Part shown: positions 5,678 through 6,807 of the stretch, in pieces | Position numbering within the stretch: position 1 is the stretch's first letter | Layout of the letters: every line of letters begins with the position of its first letter | NCBI GenBank assembly: GCA_003565035.1 | Contig: PXDP01000011.1 | Coordinates: forward strand, 1 to 6,807 | Direction: 5' to 3' | Source of the DNA: PVC group bacterium | GTDB taxonomy: Bacteria; Verrucomicrobiota; Kiritimatiellia; SS1-B-03-39; UBA6053 | DNA length: 6,807 nucleotides | Position numbers and translations under genes: made by a program | Notes under the pieces: generated by a model | The model's input: only the letters and a program-made list of their open reading frames with translations | Databases searched by the model: none | What the model was told of the DNA's origin: nothing

Positions 5678-5878
5678 CATCCCCGTAAATGCCATGCTTT
5701 TGCGGCGGGCCGGGGCAATGGGAAGGGCAGGAACCCGGGACAGGTTGAGTGAGGTACGAATCCCGCGGCTGCGGGAGCACGGGGCCTGCGGGGGTCGGAG
5801 GAAGAGAAAGGAATCGATGGATTCAAAGAAAATCAAGTATTGTGTCGTATATTAAATCTAACAAACCACAAAATATCT
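5678..5878. other. Non-coding stretch with a G-rich block and hairpin
   Basis: About 5700-5810 is strongly G-rich on the plus strand, with several runs of three to five G, and contains a perfect hairpin TCCCGC-GGCT-GCGGGA (5761-5776). From about 5810 the sequence turns AT-rich. No ORF here looks protein-like: the overlapping frames (5670-5855 plus, 5474-5836 minus) are low in complexity or simply translate the repeat. It may be a remnant of a repeat element. I cannot assign a function. Confidence 0.4.
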
Positions 5879-5914
5879 AGGGCTGACCCTTTTTCCGCAC
5901 CGATTTGTTCGGTG
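5879..5914. other. Two hairpins downstream of the antitoxin gene
   Basis: CACCGA (5898-5903) and TCGGTG (5909-5914) form a perfect 6-bp stem with loop TTTGT, extendable by a G-T pair, 24 bases past the antitoxin stop. On the minus strand it is not followed by a T-tract, so it is not a textbook terminator, though it may stabilise or end that transcript. On the plus strand AGGG-CTGA-CCCT (5879-5890) followed by four more T resembles a weak terminator for anything reading rightward from 5570. Confidence 0.35.
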
Positions 5915-5938
5915 TCGGGGGTTGTTCTGCCATGTGCT

Positions 5939-6199
5939 TTAGGAAGCCCACTTAATCTGTAGCTTCTTGTGCTGCATGGCGCACTCTCTGAGGTAGAGAT
6001 TAATCAGACTTTGGTAAGGCATTCCCAGTTCCTCGGCGAGAGACTTGAAATACGCCACGGTTGACTTGTCAATCCGCATGGTCACCGGTTGTTTCAGTTC
6101 CTTAGTGTAAGGGTTTTTCTGCCCTTTCATTTTATCGAAGTCGTAGTGCTCTCTCATTTGCCTGACTCTTTCGATCATCCCATTCGAATCGTAAATCAC
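5939..6199 (-). CDS. BrnA/CopG-like ribbon-helix-helix antitoxin, solitary
   Basis: The 86-residue product (from GTG at 6199) ends in a ribbon-helix-helix fold: strand QPVTMRID at 37-44, helix A at 45-58, the turn GMP at 59-61, and helix B YQSLINLYLREC at 62-73. The preceding YDFDKMKGQKNPYTKELKQ and the SLINLYLREC ending are typical of BrnA-type CopG antitoxins, which bind their own promoter and neutralise a BrnT-like ribonuclease. Alternative starts are ATG at 6178 (79 residues) and ATG at 6157 (72 residues, giving the MREHYDF start usual for the family); none has a good Shine-Dalgarno. GTG 6199 is only about four bases from the predicted transcription start. BrnT normally sits directly upstream, but no toxin is recognisable on either side. 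Confidence 0.8.
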   Translation of the reverse strand: MIYDSNGMIERVRQMREHYDFDKMKGQKNPYTKELKQPVTMRIDKSTVAYFKSLAEELGMPYQSLINLYLRECAMQHKKLQIKWAS

Positions 6200-6202
6200 T
6201 CA

Positions 6203-6238
6203 TACGTACAATGTACATTCGTAACGAAAAATCGTCAA
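6203..6238 (-). promoter_or_regulatory. Promoter and palindromic operator of the antitoxin gene
   Basis: On the minus strand TTGACG (6233-6238) is followed by exactly 17 bp and TACATT (6210-6215), a sound sigma70-type pair whose start would fall around 6203. Overlapping palindromes cover the -10: GTACAATGTAC (6206-6216), AATGTACATT (6210-6219) and TACGTA (6203-6208). This fits autorepression by a ribbon-helix-helix dimer, the usual mode for such antitoxins. The promoter points straight at the antitoxin, with no room for a toxin gene between. Confidence 0.65.
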
Positions 6239-6265
6239 CGGTTTTATATATTTATCTGCTTGTTG

Positions 6266-6441
6266 ACCGCATACGGTTTGGATGATCTTCATCCAGATTT
6301 CATCAGGCGATACTCCGTCGCTCGCATTGCTGAGGATACAACTCGAGATTCTTTTTCCATATGTAAAACCCTCGCGTCGCATCCTCAGGGCCCAGTGTGC
6401 TGGACGTCCCGCACCAAGATTAAAATACCTGTTGTTTTAAT
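6266..6441. other. Hairpin-dense stretch without a convincing gene
   Basis: Five inverted repeats lie within 176 bp: ACCG-CATA-CGGT (6266-6277); GGATGA-TCT-TCATCC (6280-6294, perfect); CTGAGGAT (6330-6337) with ATCCTCAG (6381-6388) closing a 43-base loop; GTGCTGG-ACGT-CCCGCAC (6397-6414, one mismatched pair); and ATTAAAA (6419-6425) with TTTTAAT (6435-6441). The ORFs across it (6200-6382 minus, 6089-6469 plus) show no domain pattern and no Shine-Dalgarno. A structured RNA, a long control region or part of a mobile element are all possible. Confidence 0.35.
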
Positions 6442-6508
6442 TAAACCATTGGCCTGTGAGAATACTTAGCGACCGTTTAAAATATCAGGTTTTTAACAGA
6501 AAAAAAGA

Positions 6509-6673
6509 TTACCAGAAGGCCGTTTGTTGATAAACCGTCCCGCTAACCGGTTCAAAAAAATATACGGCACCGGCTCCGTTCGGGGCCGTTGGCGAAGTGA
6601 AAAACAATGCATCCTGAAGTGGTGCCCAATTCAGGTCTCCAAAGGATCGTTCGATATCTTCATCAACAACCAT
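6509..6673 (-). CDS. Short ORF of unknown function after the membrane protein gene
   Basis: From ATG at 6673 the minus strand encodes 54 residues ending at TAA 6509-6511. The peptide begins MVVDEDIERSFGDLNW and ends VSGTVYQQTAFW; its middle, with LQDALFFTSPTAPNGAG, looks like folded protein rather than random translation. GAGG lies ten bases upstream of the start. The ORF overlaps the end of the membrane protein gene by 11 bases in another frame and has a stop just upstream of its ATG. It may be a separate small gene, or the displaced C-terminus of the upstream gene after a frameshift. No T-rich hairpin terminator follows, though a run of seven T begins a few bases after the stop. Confidence 0.4.
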   Translation of the reverse strand: MVVDEDIERSFGDLNWAPLQDALFFTSPTAPNGAGAVYFFEPVSGTVYQQTAFW

Positions 6674-6807
6674 TCGGGCTATACCTCGTCATGATGCCCA
6701 TACACGAGGGGATGAACAGAAAAAGCGCAACCGACGTGCTTACCCCAAACGCTGTCATCCGTTTCCACTTGAAAAAGGGAGCGATCAGGATGCTGAGCAA
6801 ACACAAG
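6663..6807 (-). CDS. 3' end of a membrane protein gene, start outside window
   Basis: The last 47 codons of a minus-strand frame enter from the right edge and stop at TGA 6663-6665. The peptide has a hydrophobic segment (LCLLSILIAPFF), a basic KWKR turn, and a second hydrophobic helix (about residues 20-39) before a short RYSPNGC tail. This is the layout of the end of a multi-pass or small inner-membrane protein. No family can be named from so short a piece. The other two frames of this strand contain stops here, which supports this one. Confidence 0.45.
   Translation of the reverse strand, partial: LCLLSILIAPFFKWKRMTAFGVSTSVALFLFIPSCMGIMTRYSPNGC

Noticed and set aside
5474..5836. Minus-strand 120-codon frame with a D/Y/E/K repeat
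   Set aside because: The repetitive peptide is just the translation of the TCGTAATC array; it also overlaps the end of the 71-residue ORF and has no start signal.
6200..6382. 60-codon minus-strand frame directly before the antitoxin, considered as its toxin
   Set aside because: It shows no BrnT pattern, the antitoxin promoter lies inside its 3' end, and it runs through several hairpins.
6089..6469. Plus-strand 126-codon frame
   Set aside because: Overlaps the antitoxin antisense and the hairpin stretch; no domain and no ribosome site.

Overview
The window looks like an accessory (defence and mobile gene) region of a bacterial chromosome. It is a patchwork in base composition. The two jet genes are very GC-rich with C/G at most third codon positions, while the genes around them are clearly more AT-rich. 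A DUF4143 ATPase, Wadjet type II genes, a BrnA/CopG-like antitoxin, a nucleotidyltransferase remnant and repeated TTTTCCGA-N3-TCGGAAAA palindromes remind me of Kiritimatiellota and related PVC-group bacteria. No rRNA or core gene is present, so this placement is only an inference.

Layout from left to right. 1-928 (minus) is the first 309 residues of a DUF4143-family ATPase, cut by the window edge, with its promoter inside a 37-bp near-perfect palindrome (929-965). 1165-4117 (plus) is a three-gene unit: jetA (TIGR02677/DUF2397, the kleisin-like subunit), jetB (TIGR02678/DUF2398, the KITE-like winged-helix subunit) and an unrecognised 70-residue basic protein. Each junction is an ATGA overlap. 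The SMC ATPase jetC and the Toprim nuclease jetD that normally follow are absent. Next come a YcxB-like two-helix membrane protein (4234-4758, minus) and an intergenic stretch of about 470 bp. That stretch ends in two identical 19-bp palindromes and a promoter that fires directly onto a truncated, frameshifted nucleotidyltransferase N-terminus (5229-5358). An intact 71-residue ORF overlaps its end by ATGA. A non-coding stretch with a TCGTAATC repeat and a G-rich block (5571-5938) leads to a solitary BrnA-like antitoxin (5939-6199, minus) with a palindromic promoter but no toxin beside it. A hairpin-dense stretch (about 6266-6441) follows, and the window ends with a short ORF and the 3' end of a membrane protein gene, both on the minus strand.

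Two themes stand out. First, several systems appear as parts without their usual partners: jetAB without jetCD, an antitoxin without a toxin, a nucleotidyltransferase without its catalytic core. Second, the predicted first genes of transcription units (ATPase, jetA, nucleotidyltransferase remnant, and nearly the antitoxin) have a -10-like box ending 6 (or 10) bases before the start codon and no Shine-Dalgarno site, whereas the internal genes jetB and the 71-residue ORF have strong Shine-Dalgarno sites. This suggests leaderless mRNAs for the lead genes.
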